Part shown: one piece after another, positions 38,485 to 47,004 of the stretch
How the letters are laid out: every line of letters begins with the position of its first letter
Numbering within the stretch: the first letter of the stretch is position 1
Origin: Vibrio litoralis DSM 17657
Lineage (GTDB): Bacteria; Pseudomonadota; Gammaproteobacteria; Enterobacterales; Vibrionaceae
Length of the DNA stretch: 64,000 bases
NCBI RefSeq assembly: GCF_000426765.1
Contig: NZ_AUFZ01000016.1
Coordinates: 186,001-250,000, forward strand
Direction: 5' to 3'
The notes under the pieces: generated by a model
What the model was told of the DNA's origin: nothing
The model's input: the letters and a program-made list of their open reading frames with translations, nothing else
Database searches by the model: none
Made by a program: the position numbers and the translations under genes

Positions 38485-39360
38485 ATGAAAAATCAAATTA
38501 CGACAAATTTTCGTCAGACAAATCATTTGCTTGGCACCATCAATATGGGTCAATCTGGACATCAATTGAATAGCGACAAAATGAAAGCCTCTACTTCAAG
38601 CAAAAAGGGCAAAGTACTATTGGTAGGCGCAGGGCCGAACGATCCTGAGTTGTTGACTATCAAAGCCTATCAAGCCATTCAAAAAGCAGATGTGGTGGTG
38701 TTTGACCGTTTAGTTGGACATGAAATTTTAGATTTGATCCCAGAGCATTGTGAGCAAGTTTATGTCGGTAAACGTTGTGGTCAGCCGAGTTTGAAGCAAG
38801 AGGAAATCAACCAGATTTTGATTGAACAAGCCGAGCAAGGTAAACAAGTGGTTCGCTTGAAAGGCGGCGATCCGTTTATCTTTGGTCGTGGCGGTGAGGA
38901 GGCTTTAGCTTTAATAGCGCAAGGCATTCAATATGATGTGATCCCCGGTATTACTGCCGCAATTGGTTGCGCCGCTTCTGCGAAAATCCCGCTGACTCAC
39001 CGTGGTGTCTCTCGTAGTGTGACCTTAGTGACAGGGCGCATTATGGAAGGGGCATTTAACTCATGGTCAGGTTTGGTGAGTTCAGGACAAACTGTGGTTT
39101 TTTATATGGGGCTTGAACAAGCAAACTCGATTCAACAAGGTTTGCTGTCTTCGGGTTTAGCCTCAAACACGCCGGTCGCGATTATCGGTAATGGATGCAG
39201 TGCCCAAGAAACAACTTATATCACAACGTTAGATGAACTCCCTATGCAGGCTATCAGTTTGAAAGGGCTAACACCGGCGCTGATTGTTGTGGGGGAAGTA
39301 GTCGCCTTACGTGATGAGTTAATGGCTGAATTAACAGAAAATGCGCATCTACCACTTTAG
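38485..39360 (+). CDS. cobA: Uroporphyrinogen-III C-methyltransferase
   Basis: This 291-residue SUMT adds two methyl groups to uroporphyrinogen III, giving precorrin-2 on the way to siroheme, the prosthetic group of NirB. Family motifs are VLLVGAGPNDPELLTIKA, the DVVVFDRLV loop, VRLKGGDPFIFGRGGEE and GITAAIGCAASAKIPLTHR. About 35 N-terminal residues precede the domain. The ATG at 38485 has an AAGGAAG ribosome-binding site, so I keep the long form. An alternative start is the Met at residue 33. It lacks the CysG dehydrogenase/chelatase part, so those steps must come from elsewhere. It is 36 bp after nasA. Confidence 0.94.
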   Translation: MKNQITTNFRQTNHLLGTINMGQSGHQLNSDKMKASTSSKKGKVLLVGAGPNDPELLTIKAYQAIQKADVVVFDRLVGHEILDLIPEHCEQVYVGKRCGQPSLKQEEINQILIEQAEQGKQVVRLKGGDPFIFGRGGEEALALIAQGIQYDVIPGITAAIGCAASAKIPLTHRGVSRSVTLVTGRIMEGAFNSWSGLVSSGQTVVFYMGLEQANSIQQGLLSSGLASNTPVAIIGNGCSAQETTYITTLDELPMQAISLKGLTPALIVVGEVVALRDELMAELTENAHLPL

Positions 39361-39459
39361 GGTTATTTTGTTGTTTTATAAGCATTTTTTTATATGATGG
39401 GCATGTATGTTGCTTTGTATTAAAGATTGATATTTAGACTATTGCAAGGATGCAACGTC

Positions 39460-40071
39460 ATGGCTCAATCTTTATTTGATTCCGAATCTTTATTAATCAC
39501 CAAACACACACCATTGATTATCTGCTGTGATCATACTGAGCAGCAGGTGAAATTGTGCGCTCAATTGGCACAAGATTTTGAAGATATTACGGTATGCTCT
39601 TTAAAGCAGCTTCCTGAACGAGTGCTAAACCAACCTAATGCTTGTCTGATCATGGCTTGGCAAAAGCCTTGTGCTGAGCTTGTATGTGTTATTGAATTTG
39701 CCGATAAAAAATCCATCCCTCTTTTACTGTTAACTCAACAACTTAATCACGATGATGCTCACTACCTTGTTGGGTCAAATAGCTATGCATTATTATCTAC
39801 TTCGACGGAAGGGAGTCTGTTGGGATGGGTTCAATACGCCAAAAATGTGCGCTTAAATGCGATCAAACAAACCCAAGAAATTCAAAAATTAAATCAAAAA
39901 CTAGAAGACCGAAAATATGTCGATCAAGCGAAAGGATTATTAATGAAACTGCATCATTTAGATGAACAGCAAGCCTATCAAGCACTACGAACCTCAGCGA
40001 TGAAGAATAGCCAAACCTTAGGCCAAGTGGCTAAAAATCTGATTGCCACCTTAGAAAACATTAGTCTCTAA
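39460..40071 (+). CDS. nasT: ANTAR-domain antitermination regulator, NasT-like
   Basis: This RNA-binding regulator acts by blocking leader terminators. I start it at 39460 (MAQSLFDSES), which follows AAGGATGCAACGTC, rather than the upstream in-frame ATG at 39427; this gives 203 residues. The N-terminal half looks like a receiver domain but has no clear phosphorylatable Asp, as in NasT. The C-terminal ANTAR domain is plain: LEDRKYVDQAKGLLMKLHHL, then EQQAYQALRTSAMKNSQTL and QVAKNLI. The likely targets are the two terminators ahead of nasA and nrtA. No NasS-type cytosolic sensor or NIT domain is encoded nearby, so how nitrate is sensed is open. It lies between the two units it would control. 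Confidence 0.88.
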   Translation: MAQSLFDSESLLITKHTPLIICCDHTEQQVKLCAQLAQDFEDITVCSLKQLPERVLNQPNACLIMAWQKPCAELVCVIEFADKKSIPLLLLTQQLNHDDAHYLVGSNSYALLSTSTEGSLLGWVQYAKNVRLNAIKQTQEIQKLNQKLEDRKYVDQAKGLLMKLHHLDEQQAYQALRTSAMKNSQTLGQVAKNLIATLENISL

Positions 40072-40123
40072 GGAAAAGCATTAGCCTTTAATAGTAGATC
40101 TACCTTTTGTATGGATATAACTA

Positions 40124-40137
40124 GTGCAAACTTGCAC
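40124..40137. promoter_or_regulatory. GTGCAA-AC-TTGCAC dyad, possible activator site
   Basis: This perfect 6+6 palindrome lies 73 bp upstream of the sigma-54-like promoter of nrtA, a typical enhancer distance. It carries GTGCA/TGCAC halves but in an arrangement different from canonical NtrC sites, so assignment to NtrC is tentative. Confidence 0.3.
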
Positions 40138-40209
40138 CATAAAAAATCACAAATGATTGCTCGTCGTTATAGGTTTAGCTAACTCACTGAAAAATAGAGA
40201 TACTTAAAG

Positions 40210-40226
40210 TTGGCATGGAAATTGGA
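40210..40226 (+). promoter_or_regulatory. Sigma-54-type promoter of the nrt-nir operon
   Basis: TTGGCATGGAAATTGGA matches TGGCACG-N4-TTGCA with correct GG-to-G(C) spacing, with GC replaced by GG at -12. It shares TTGGCATG with the nasA promoter and lies 152 bp before nrtA. Confidence 0.65.
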
Positions 40227-40310
40227 TTAGTCATAAGTAGAAGCAAAATTAAATTATCGATGAAGTGAGCTATCAATGGCGGTAGGTCAATCATCAACGA
40301 ATACATAGCA

Positions 40311-40348
40311 AAGGCGCTAGCGATCTTAGGATCGGTAGCGCCTTTTTT
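40311..40348 (+). terminator. Leader terminator upstream of nrtA (probable ANTAR-controlled)
   Basis: AAGGCGCTAGCGATC pairs with GATCGGTAGCGCCTT (15 bp, one mismatch) around a 4-nt loop. Six T residues follow. It lies 30 bp before the nrtA start and downstream of the sigma-54 promoter. As it cannot serve any upstream gene, it must be a regulated leader terminator. Confidence 0.82.
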
Positions 40349-40377
40349 ATTGGAAAAATGTAGACAGGGAGTCGCTC

Positions 40378-41742
40378 ATGAAGAAAACACTTTCATTGCT
40401 TGCCGTTGGAATTTCACTGGCTTTTAGCCCAATCACACAAGCTAAAGTGACCATTGGAGAGCCAGAAAAAGAAGATCTTACCTTTGGTTTTATTAAGTTA
40501 ACCGATATGGCGCCGCTCGCTGTCGCGTATGAAAAGCACTATTTCGAAGATGAAGGCTTGTATGTTTCATTGCAATCTCAAGCGAACTGGAAAGTGTTAC
40601 TGGATCGTGTGATTGATGGTGAGCTTGATGGCGCACACATGCTTGCCGGTCAACCGATTGGTGCAACCATTGGTATCGGCACCAAAGCGGACATCATCAC
40701 CGCTTTTAGCATGGATTTAAACGGTAATGCCATCACAGTTTCAAATGATGTTTGGGAGCAAATGAAACCAAGCTTAGCAAAAGATGCTGATGGAAAAATC
40801 GCTCACCCGATTAAAGCCGATTCATTAAAGCCAGTGATTCAGCAATACAACAGTGAAGGTAAGCCTTTCAAAATGGGTATGGTTTTCCCTGTCTCAACCC
40901 ACAACTATGAACTGCGTTATTGGTTAGCAGCGGGTGGGATTAACCCAGGTTTCTACGCACCGGATAAAGGTGATAACAGTGGAACATTACAAGCGGATGC
41001 TTTGCTTAGCGTAACGCCGCCACCACAAATGCCAGCCACTATGGAAGCCGGTACGATTCATGGTTACAGCGTTGGCGAACCTTGGAACCAACAAGCGGTA
41101 TTTAAAGGCATTGGCGTTCCTGTTGTGACAGATTATGAGATCTGGCAGAACAACCCAGAGAAAGTGTTCGGCGTTTCAAAACAATGGGCAGAAAAATATC
41201 CAAATACTCACTTACGTGTGGTTCGCGCCATGATCCGCGCCGCCTATTGGTTAGACGAAGAAAACAACAAAAACCGCCAAGAAGCAGTTGGTATTCTGGC
41301 GCGTAGTGAATACGTCGGAGCCGATAAAGCGGTGATTGCGAATTCAATGACTGGCACCTTTGAATACGAAAAAGGCGACAAGCGTGACATCCCTGATTTC
41401 AACGTCTTCTTCCGTCATAACGCGACTTACCCCTATTACAGTGATGCCGTATGGACGCTGACACAAATGCGCCGTTGGGGACAAATCTCTGAATACAAAC
41501 CGGACTCTTGGTACATGGACATCGCCAAAAAAGTCTACCGCCCAGATATCTATAAGCAAGCGGCTCAATCATTGATTGATGATGGCACGTTTAAAGCTTC
41601 TGATTTCCCAGAGCTTAACTCTAGTGATGGCTTTAAAGCGCCGCAAAAACACTTTATCGACAACATTATCTTCGATGGTAAGCAGCCAAATGCGTATTTA
41701 GAAAAGTTCCCAATCGGTCTGAAAGATAAAGATACGATCTAA
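40378..41742 (+). CDS. nrtA: Nitrate ABC transporter substrate-binding protein
   Basis: This 454-residue binding protein of the NrtA/CmpA family captures nitrate (possibly nitrite) in the periplasm. A Sec signal peptide (MKKTLSLLAVGISLAFSPITQA) precedes the mature part. Features are FIKLTDMAPLAVAYEKHYFEDEGL, then LDGAHMLAGQPIGATIGIG and GYSVGEPWNQQAV, as in nitrate and bicarbonate binding proteins. The visible signal peptide separates it from the NasS sensor, which is a related protein that stays in the cytosol. It is first in a five-gene operon with the membrane and ATPase subunits and nitrite reductase. Confidence 0.93.
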   Translation: MKKTLSLLAVGISLAFSPITQAKVTIGEPEKEDLTFGFIKLTDMAPLAVAYEKHYFEDEGLYVSLQSQANWKVLLDRVIDGELDGAHMLAGQPIGATIGIGTKADIITAFSMDLNGNAITVSNDVWEQMKPSLAKDADGKIAHPIKADSLKPVIQQYNSEGKPFKMGMVFPVSTHNYELRYWLAAGGINPGFYAPDKGDNSGTLQADALLSVTPPPQMPATMEAGTIHGYSVGEPWNQQAVFKGIGVPVVTDYEIWQNNPEKVFGVSKQWAEKYPNTHLRVVRAMIRAAYWLDEENNKNRQEAVGILARSEYVGADKAVIANSMTGTFEYEKGDKRDIPDFNVFFRHNATYPYYSDAVWTLTQMRRWGQISEYKPDSWYMDIAKKVYRPDIYKQAAQSLIDDGTFKASDFPELNSSDGFKAPQKHFIDNIIFDGKQPNAYLEKFPIGLKDKDTI

Positions 41743-41798
41743 TCATCAAAGGTCAGCAGGCCCTAGACGATTAAAAACAAATTCAAGGAAGAAAAGTT

Positions 41799-42803
41799 AT
41801 GTCGAATTCAGCAGTGATATCACCCAAAAAGAAGAACAATGTTTTTTCATTATTGCCATACAACTCAAGCCAGGCTTCGATTTCTCAAGCGAAAAAATGT
41901 TTACTGCCTATCGTGGGAATTGTGGTGTTCCTTTTAATGTGGAGCTTAGCGGCGAAACAAGTACAAACCTCGCTAGGAACCTTGCCGGGACCTTATGAAA
42001 CCGCGCAACAGTTTTCCGGTTTAGTGGATGAGCACTTTGCCAGCCGTGAGAAAGAGCAGGCTTTTTACGATCGCCAAGAAGCGCGTAATGAAGCCAAGCT
42101 TGCCAAAGATCCGAGTGCTGAAGTGCGCATTCGACCTTATACCGGCAAAGCGACGTTCTTTGATCAAATCGCCACCAGTTTACTGACAGTTGCCGCGGGC
42201 TTCTTACTAGCAACGGTAATCGCGATTCCAGTCGGGATTGTGCTGGGTCTGAACCAATCTTTATATCAAGCGTTTAATCCGGTTATCCAATTGCTTAAGC
42301 CCGTTTCACCATTAGCTTGGCTGCCCATTATCACTATGGTGGTGAGTGCCACTTATGTAAGTGACGAACCTATGTTTGATAAGGCTTTCATCAACTCATT
42401 ATTGACCGTATGCCTGTGTTGTATTTGGCCAACACTAATTAACACCACGGTTGGCGTAAACAGTGTAGATAAAGACTTGCTGAATGTGAGCAAAGTGCTG
42501 CGTTTGTCTTGGTGGCAACATGTGAAAACCATCGTTCTACCTTCGGCCGTACCAATGATTTTCACAGGTTTACGTTTGTCGATTGGTATCGCTTGGATGG
42601 TATTGATTGCGGCGGAAATGTTGGCGCAAAACCCAGGCTTAGGAAAGTTTGTGTGGGATGAATTTCAAAATGGTAGTTCGGATTCATTAGGCCGCATCAT
42701 GGTGGCAGTGATTGTGATTGGTTTTATCGGCCTACTGTTCGATAAAGGCATGTTGTTACTACAGAAAAAAATCTCATGGGATAAGAAACAAGAACTTCGA
42801 TAA
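41799..42803 (+). CDS. nrtB: Nitrate ABC transporter permease
   Basis: This 334-residue inner-membrane subunit of the NrtB/SsuC/TauC class has about six helices. The first is at about residues 30-50. A charged segment of roughly 60 residues (ASREKEQAFYDRQEARNEAK) follows before the next helices, probably periplasmic. The cytoplasmic EAA loop appears as AAEMLAQNPGLGKFVWDEF. It sits 56 bp after nrtA and 52 bp before the ATPase gene. Ribosome-binding site CAAGGAAGAAAAGTT supports the start. Confidence 0.92.
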   Translation: MSNSAVISPKKKNNVFSLLPYNSSQASISQAKKCLLPIVGIVVFLLMWSLAAKQVQTSLGTLPGPYETAQQFSGLVDEHFASREKEQAFYDRQEARNEAKLAKDPSAEVRIRPYTGKATFFDQIATSLLTVAAGFLLATVIAIPVGIVLGLNQSLYQAFNPVIQLLKPVSPLAWLPIITMVVSATYVSDEPMFDKAFINSLLTVCLCCIWPTLINTTVGVNSVDKDLLNVSKVLRLSWWQHVKTIVLPSAVPMIFTGLRLSIGIAWMVLIAAEMLAQNPGLGKFVWDEFQNGSSDSLGRIMVAVIVIGFIGLLFDKGMLLLQKKISWDKKQELR

Positions 42804-42855
42804 GACAAGTTCAACCAATAGCGATTTCGAAAAAATCTCAGGATGGAGAAAGATT

Positions 42856-43842
42856 ATGACAGTTATGGAAGCCCTAAAAGCGCAATCACAACAACAACCA
42901 CAATCACAAGAGCAAGTCACGGATAAGGATCAAGTTGCGCCAGAAAATAAACACTATCGTCCAATGGTAGAGCTGACGCGACTAGGCATGCGATTCCCAA
43001 CACCCAAAGGCGAGTTTATCGCACTAAAAGGGGTAGATTTAATGATTAAAAAAGGCGAGTTCGTGTCACTAATTGGGCACTCAGGCTGCGGTAAATCGAC
43101 CGTGCTTAATTTAGTGGCAGGTCTGACTCTGCCAACCGATGGTGGCGTAATTGTGGATAGCCGCGAAGTCGATGGTCCGGGGCCAGAACGCGCAGTGGTG
43201 TTTCAAAACCACTCACTATTGCCTTGGCTTACTGTTTATCAAAATGTGGAATTGGCGGTTAAGCAAATTGCGCAAAAACAGCAGAAAGGAAAAGCGTGGA
43301 TCAAAGAGCAAACCGATCATTATTTGTCATTGATTCAAATGCACCATGCGGCAGATAAAAAGCCAGATGAGATTTCTGGTGGTATGAAGCAACGTGTCGG
43401 GATCGCCCGTGCACTAGCGTTGCAACCTAAGGTGTTATTGATGGATGAACCTTTTGGCGCGTTAGATGCATTAACTCGCGCTCACCTGCAAGATTCATTA
43501 ATGAAAATTCAAGCCGACCTAGGTAACACCATCATTATGATCACTCACGATGTAGATGAAGCAGTATTGCTGTCTGACAAGATTGTCATGATGACCAATG
43601 GCCCATCTGCCACTATCGGAGAAGTGTTGGATATTCAGTTAGAGCGCCCAAGAAATCGCGTGGAGCTCGCCAACGATCCGCAATACCAAGGCTATCGTCA
43701 GTCGGTATTGAAATTCTTATATGAGAAGCAATTGCACCCAACGCCTCAATCTGAGCCATCTGCTTCAATCTCTTCTAAATCAACATCTTCCAAATCAACC
43801 AGTGCGAAAGTGACCTTCGCTTCTGATATTAAACGCGCATAA
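42856..43842 (+). CDS. nrtD: Nitrate ABC transporter ATP-binding protein
   Basis: This single-domain ABC ATPase of the nitrate/sulfonate/bicarbonate class energises the NrtB permease. The frame is open from 42718 inside nrtB, but I use the ATG at 42856 behind GGATGGAGAAAGATT, giving 328 residues. Motifs are Walker A GHSGCGKST, Q-loop FQNHSLLPWLTV, signature ISGGMKQRVGIARAL and Walker B VLLMDEPFGALDA. The N-terminus (Gln-rich, about 35 residues) and the C-terminus (Ser/Lys-rich) are low-complexity extensions beyond the usual 260-270 residues. It lacks the NrtA-like C-terminal domain found in cyanobacterial NrtC. The nirB gene follows after 10 bp. Confidence 0.93.
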   Translation: MTVMEALKAQSQQQPQSQEQVTDKDQVAPENKHYRPMVELTRLGMRFPTPKGEFIALKGVDLMIKKGEFVSLIGHSGCGKSTVLNLVAGLTLPTDGGVIVDSREVDGPGPERAVVFQNHSLLPWLTVYQNVELAVKQIAQKQQKGKAWIKEQTDHYLSLIQMHHAADKKPDEISGGMKQRVGIARALALQPKVLLMDEPFGALDALTRAHLQDSLMKIQADLGNTIIMITHDVDEAVLLSDKIVMMTNGPSATIGEVLDIQLERPRNRVELANDPQYQGYRQSVLKFLYEKQLHPTPQSEPSASISSKSTSSKSTSAKVTFASDIKRA

Positions 43843-43852
43843 GGAGTATGCC

Positions 43853-46450
43853 ATGAATAATGTAATGAGTAGCTCACCAAGCAGTAAACAAAACTTGGTT
43901 ATTGTGGGTAACGGTATGGTTGGGCATCACCTTGTTGAGCGTTTAGTGGAAGCCAATGCTACCGAGCATTACTCCATTACTGTTATTGGTGAAGAACGTT
44001 TTGTTGCTTATGATCGAGTCCATTTATCATCAGTATTTTCCGGTCAAAGCCATCAAGATTTATTGCTAAGCAGCGAAGATTGGTATCAACAAAATGGCAT
44101 TCGCCTGATCTTAGGAAGTAAAGTCACCACACTAGATACCGATAACCAACGTTTAGTGATGGATGATGAAGACGTTTTAGCTTATGACAAATTGGTGCTA
44201 TCAACGGGATCTTATCCTTTTGTGCCACCGATTGAAGGCAATGATCGTGAGCAATGCTTTGTGTACCGAACGCTGGATGATTTAACTGAAATTCGTCAAG
44301 CTTGTGAAAAATCGAGTTCTGGCGCGGTAATTGGTGGTGGCTTACTGGGGCTTGAAGCGGCCAATGCATTGCGTTTGTTAGGGGTAGATACTCATGTCAT
44401 TGAGTTTGCGCCAAGACTGATGCCAGTACAGTTAGATGCCGGTGCCAGTGGGGTATTGGAAGACAAAATCAAATCACTTGGTCTGCATGTGCACCTTGAT
44501 ACCGCAACGACTTCGATTACTGATGGTGAAACTGCTAAGCACCGTTTGAATTTCAAAAATGGCGAATTTATTGAAGTCGATGTCTTGGTATTCTCTGCGG
44601 GTATTCGTCCACAAGATGCCTTAGCACGTCAGGCAGGATTGGCGATTGGTGAGCGTGGCGGCATTGTGATCAATGATGATTGCCAAACCAATGATTCTAA
44701 CATTTACGCAATTGGTGAATGTGCGTTGTGGGAGCAAAAAATCTTTGGTCTAGTGGCACCAGGTTATCAAATGGCGCGCGTGGCTTGTGGCAGCTTATTA
44801 CAAGAATTTGCAATCCCAACAACAAGCTTTAAAGGTGCGGATATGAGCACTAAATTAAAGCTGCTTGGTGTCGATGTAGCCTCGATTGGTGACGTGCAAA
44901 TGATGACTCAAGGCGCGCAAGAAATGGTGCTACAAGATACGGTTGCCGGCAGTTATAAAAAGCTGGTGGTCAACGCGGAAGGCGACAAGCTATTAGGCGC
45001 TATTTTAGTTGGTGACAACACTGATTATGATGCCTTGTTGCAATGCTACCTGAATGACACACCACTGCCCGATCATGCTGCTCATCTATTATTTGATACC
45101 TCCATGCTATCCGGTGAAGTTTCAGATAACGCGCTTATTTGTTCTTGTCATAACGTCACGAAAGGCGACTTGGTAGAAGCGATCCATGCGGGTAGTCACG
45201 ACTTAGCGTCACTGAAATCTTGCACCAAAGCAGGTAGTGGTTGTGGCGGTTGTAGCAACATGGTGAAAACCGTGCTGGATAATGAATTAGCGAACATGGG
45301 GATGGAAGTGAATAACCACGTTTGTGAGCACTTTGAGTACTCTCGCCAAGAGCTTTTCCATTTATGCCAAGTGGAAGAAATTAAAGATTTCAATACTTTA
45401 CTTTCTGAGCATGGTCACGGGCTCGGTTGTGATTTATGTAAACCAACCGCAGCTTCGATTTTTGCTTCACTTTGGAATGAGCATATTTTGGATCCTATCC
45501 ATCATAGCTTGCAAGATTCTAATGATGCCTTTATGGCCAACCTACAAAAAGATGGTTCTTACTCAATAGTACCGCGTATTGCTGGTGGTGAAATTACCCC
45601 AGATAAACTGATCGCTCTAGGGGAAGTGGCTAAGAAATACGACCTTTATACCAAGATCACTGGTGGTCAACGTGTGGATTTATTCGGCGCGCAAATGGGC
45701 CAATTACCCGACATTTGGGAAGAACTGATCAAAGCCGGTTTTGAGACGGGCCATGCCTACGGTAAATCATTACGTACCGTGAAATCTTGTGTTGGTTCTA
45801 CATGGTGTCGTTATGGGGTTGATGATTCGATAGGCTTGGCGATTGAACTTGAGAACCGCTACAAAGGCTTACGTTCACCTCATAAAATTAAAATGGCAGT
45901 ATCCGGTTGTACCCGTGAATGCGCTGAAGCTCAAAGTAAAGATATTGGTGTAATTGCCACTGAAAATGGCTGGAACTTATATGTGTGCGGCAATGGCGGC
46001 ATGCGTCCACGTCACGCGGATTTATTTGCTGTCGATTTGACTAAAGAACAACTGATCCAATATATCGACCGAGTATTAATGTTCTACGTTAAAACCGCTG
46101 ACCGATTGCAACGTACTTCAGTATGGCTAGAAAACCTAGAAGGTGGTCTCGAATATCTACAACAAGTGGTTATCGAGGATTCTTTAGGTTTAGGCGATGC
46201 TTTAGAAGACCAAATGCAATTAGTGGTCGATACCTACCAATGTGAATGGAAAACCGCGGTTGAGAACCCACTTAAGCGTGCCAAATTCCGTCCATTTATC
46301 AATAAAGAAGAAGGAGAGTATGGCGTGCCGATGACTTATCAACGCATTCGCGAACAACGTATTCCAACCACCTTTATTGATGCGACGGCTGCGCAAGCGG
46401 AATCAAACGTTAGCATGGATGAGCAACAACCTGAAAAAGTAGGAGCTTAA
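43853..46450 (+). CDS. nirB: Nitrite reductase [NAD(P)H] large subunit
   Basis: This 865-residue cytoplasmic siroheme enzyme reduces nitrite to ammonium with NAD(P)H. An FAD/NAD-binding reductase domain fills about residues 10-400 (VIVGNGMVGHHLVERL; AVIGGGLLGLEAANALRLLG). BFD-like [2Fe-2S] modules follow (CSCHNVTKGD, GSGCGGCSNM; a second one near GLGCDLCKP). The ferredoxin-like and siroheme/[4Fe-4S] domain is C-terminal. Its cluster ligands are in SCVGSTWCRYG and SGCTRECAEAQ, followed by YVCGNGGMRPRHADL. Siroheme needs the cobA product made by the neighbouring operon. It overlaps nothing; nirD starts 2 bp after its stop. AAGGAG precedes the ATG. Confidence 0.97.
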   Translation: MNNVMSSSPSSKQNLVIVGNGMVGHHLVERLVEANATEHYSITVIGEERFVAYDRVHLSSVFSGQSHQDLLLSSEDWYQQNGIRLILGSKVTTLDTDNQRLVMDDEDVLAYDKLVLSTGSYPFVPPIEGNDREQCFVYRTLDDLTEIRQACEKSSSGAVIGGGLLGLEAANALRLLGVDTHVIEFAPRLMPVQLDAGASGVLEDKIKSLGLHVHLDTATTSITDGETAKHRLNFKNGEFIEVDVLVFSAGIRPQDALARQAGLAIGERGGIVINDDCQTNDSNIYAIGECALWEQKIFGLVAPGYQMARVACGSLLQEFAIPTTSFKGADMSTKLKLLGVDVASIGDVQMMTQGAQEMVLQDTVAGSYKKLVVNAEGDKLLGAILVGDNTDYDALLQCYLNDTPLPDHAAHLLFDTSMLSGEVSDNALICSCHNVTKGDLVEAIHAGSHDLASLKSCTKAGSGCGGCSNMVKTVLDNELANMGMEVNNHVCEHFEYSRQELFHLCQVEEIKDFNTLLSEHGHGLGCDLCKPTAASIFASLWNEHILDPIHHSLQDSNDAFMANLQKDGSYSIVPRIAGGEITPDKLIALGEVAKKYDLYTKITGGQRVDLFGAQMGQLPDIWEELIKAGFETGHAYGKSLRTVKSCVGSTWCRYGVDDSIGLAIELENRYKGLRSPHKIKMAVSGCTRECAEAQSKDIGVIATENGWNLYVCGNGGMRPRHADLFAVDLTKEQLIQYIDRVLMFYVKTADRLQRTSVWLENLEGGLEYLQQVVIEDSLGLGDALEDQMQLVVDTYQCEWKTAVENPLKRAKFRPFINKEEGEYGVPMTYQRIREQRIPTTFIDATAAQAESNVSMDEQQPEKVGA

Positions 46451-46452
46451 TT

Positions 46453-46788
46453 ATGTGGCATAAAGTATGTGAATTAAATCAATTGAATGCTTACCTAGGT
46501 ACAGGCGCTATGGTGGATGATCAGCAAGTTGCCTTGTTTTATTTACCATCAGAGAAAAAACAAACGTCAGAACAAGTATTTGCGATTGATAATTGGGATC
46601 CGATTGGTAAAGCTTTTGTGCTGAGCCGAGGTATCGTTGGTGATGTTAAAGGTACGCCATGTGTGGCATCGCCTTTGTATAAACAGCATTTTGATTTACA
46701 GAATGGTCAATGTGTTGAACAGCCGGAAATTCAAGTGAAAACCTGGCAAGTGAAGGTAGAACAAGAGGCGGTTTGGATTAGTCGTTAA
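46453..46788 (+). CDS. nirD: Nitrite reductase small subunit
   Basis: This 111-residue Rieske-fold protein of the NirD family partners NirB. It shows VFAIDNWDPIGKAFVLSRGIVGD and then VASPLYKQHFDLQNGQC, but lacks the Cys/His ligands of true Rieske clusters, as is normal for NirD. It ends the operon. The next 200 bp contain an ERIC-like element and a terminator-type hairpin. Confidence 0.95.
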   Translation: MWHKVCELNQLNAYLGTGAMVDDQQVALFYLPSEKKQTSEQVFAIDNWDPIGKAFVLSRGIVGDVKGTPCVASPLYKQHFDLQNGQCVEQPEIQVKTWQVKVEQEAVWISR

Positions 46789-46917
46789 TATAGCCTTCGT
46801 ATTTGGAGATGCAGCTTTGTTGACGGCGTTCATTCACCCCAATCACATAGACAAGCTATGCTCATGGGGCTTCACTCACTTGTCGCCTCACTGCAACTCC
46901 AATTACTTTGGCTATAT
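46789..46917. repeat. ERIC-like long imperfect inverted repeat
   Basis: About 129 bp fold on themselves. The TATAGCC...TTGGAG...TGCAG arm at the left pairs with the CTGCAA...CTCCAA...GGCTATA arm at the right, and CACCCC/CATGGGG flank the centre. Size, internal dyad and position at the 3' end of an operon match intergenic repeat units (ERIC type) of gammaproteobacteria. It is non-coding and starts one base after the nirD stop, so it would be in the transcript. Confidence 0.65.
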
Positions 46918-46923
46918 AGTTTA

Positions 46924-46991
46924 GGGCGTTTCACTCTCGTTATTCAAACTATCGGATATCGAGCATTCGAATAACGAGAAGCGCAGCGCCC
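46924..46991. terminator. Large hairpin between nirD and the efflux gene
   Basis: GGGCG/CGCCC at the base and CTCGTTATTC/GAATAACGAG (46936-46945 with 46969-46978) inside form a long interrupted stem. It lies between two convergent genes and may end both. No long T-tract follows on either side, so it may be another palindromic repeat instead. Confidence 0.45.
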
Positions 46992-47004
46992 GAGCAACGA
47001 TAGA

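Noticed and set aside
35412..40137. Canonical NtrC enhancer sites
   Set aside because: The GTGCA dyads ahead of both nitrate promoters do not have the TGCAC-N7-GTGCA spacing, so I list them only as possible activator sites.
42718..42855. Extended N-terminus of the nitrate ATPase gene
   Set aside because: This stretch overlaps nrtB, and the ATG at 42856 has a proper ribosome-binding site.
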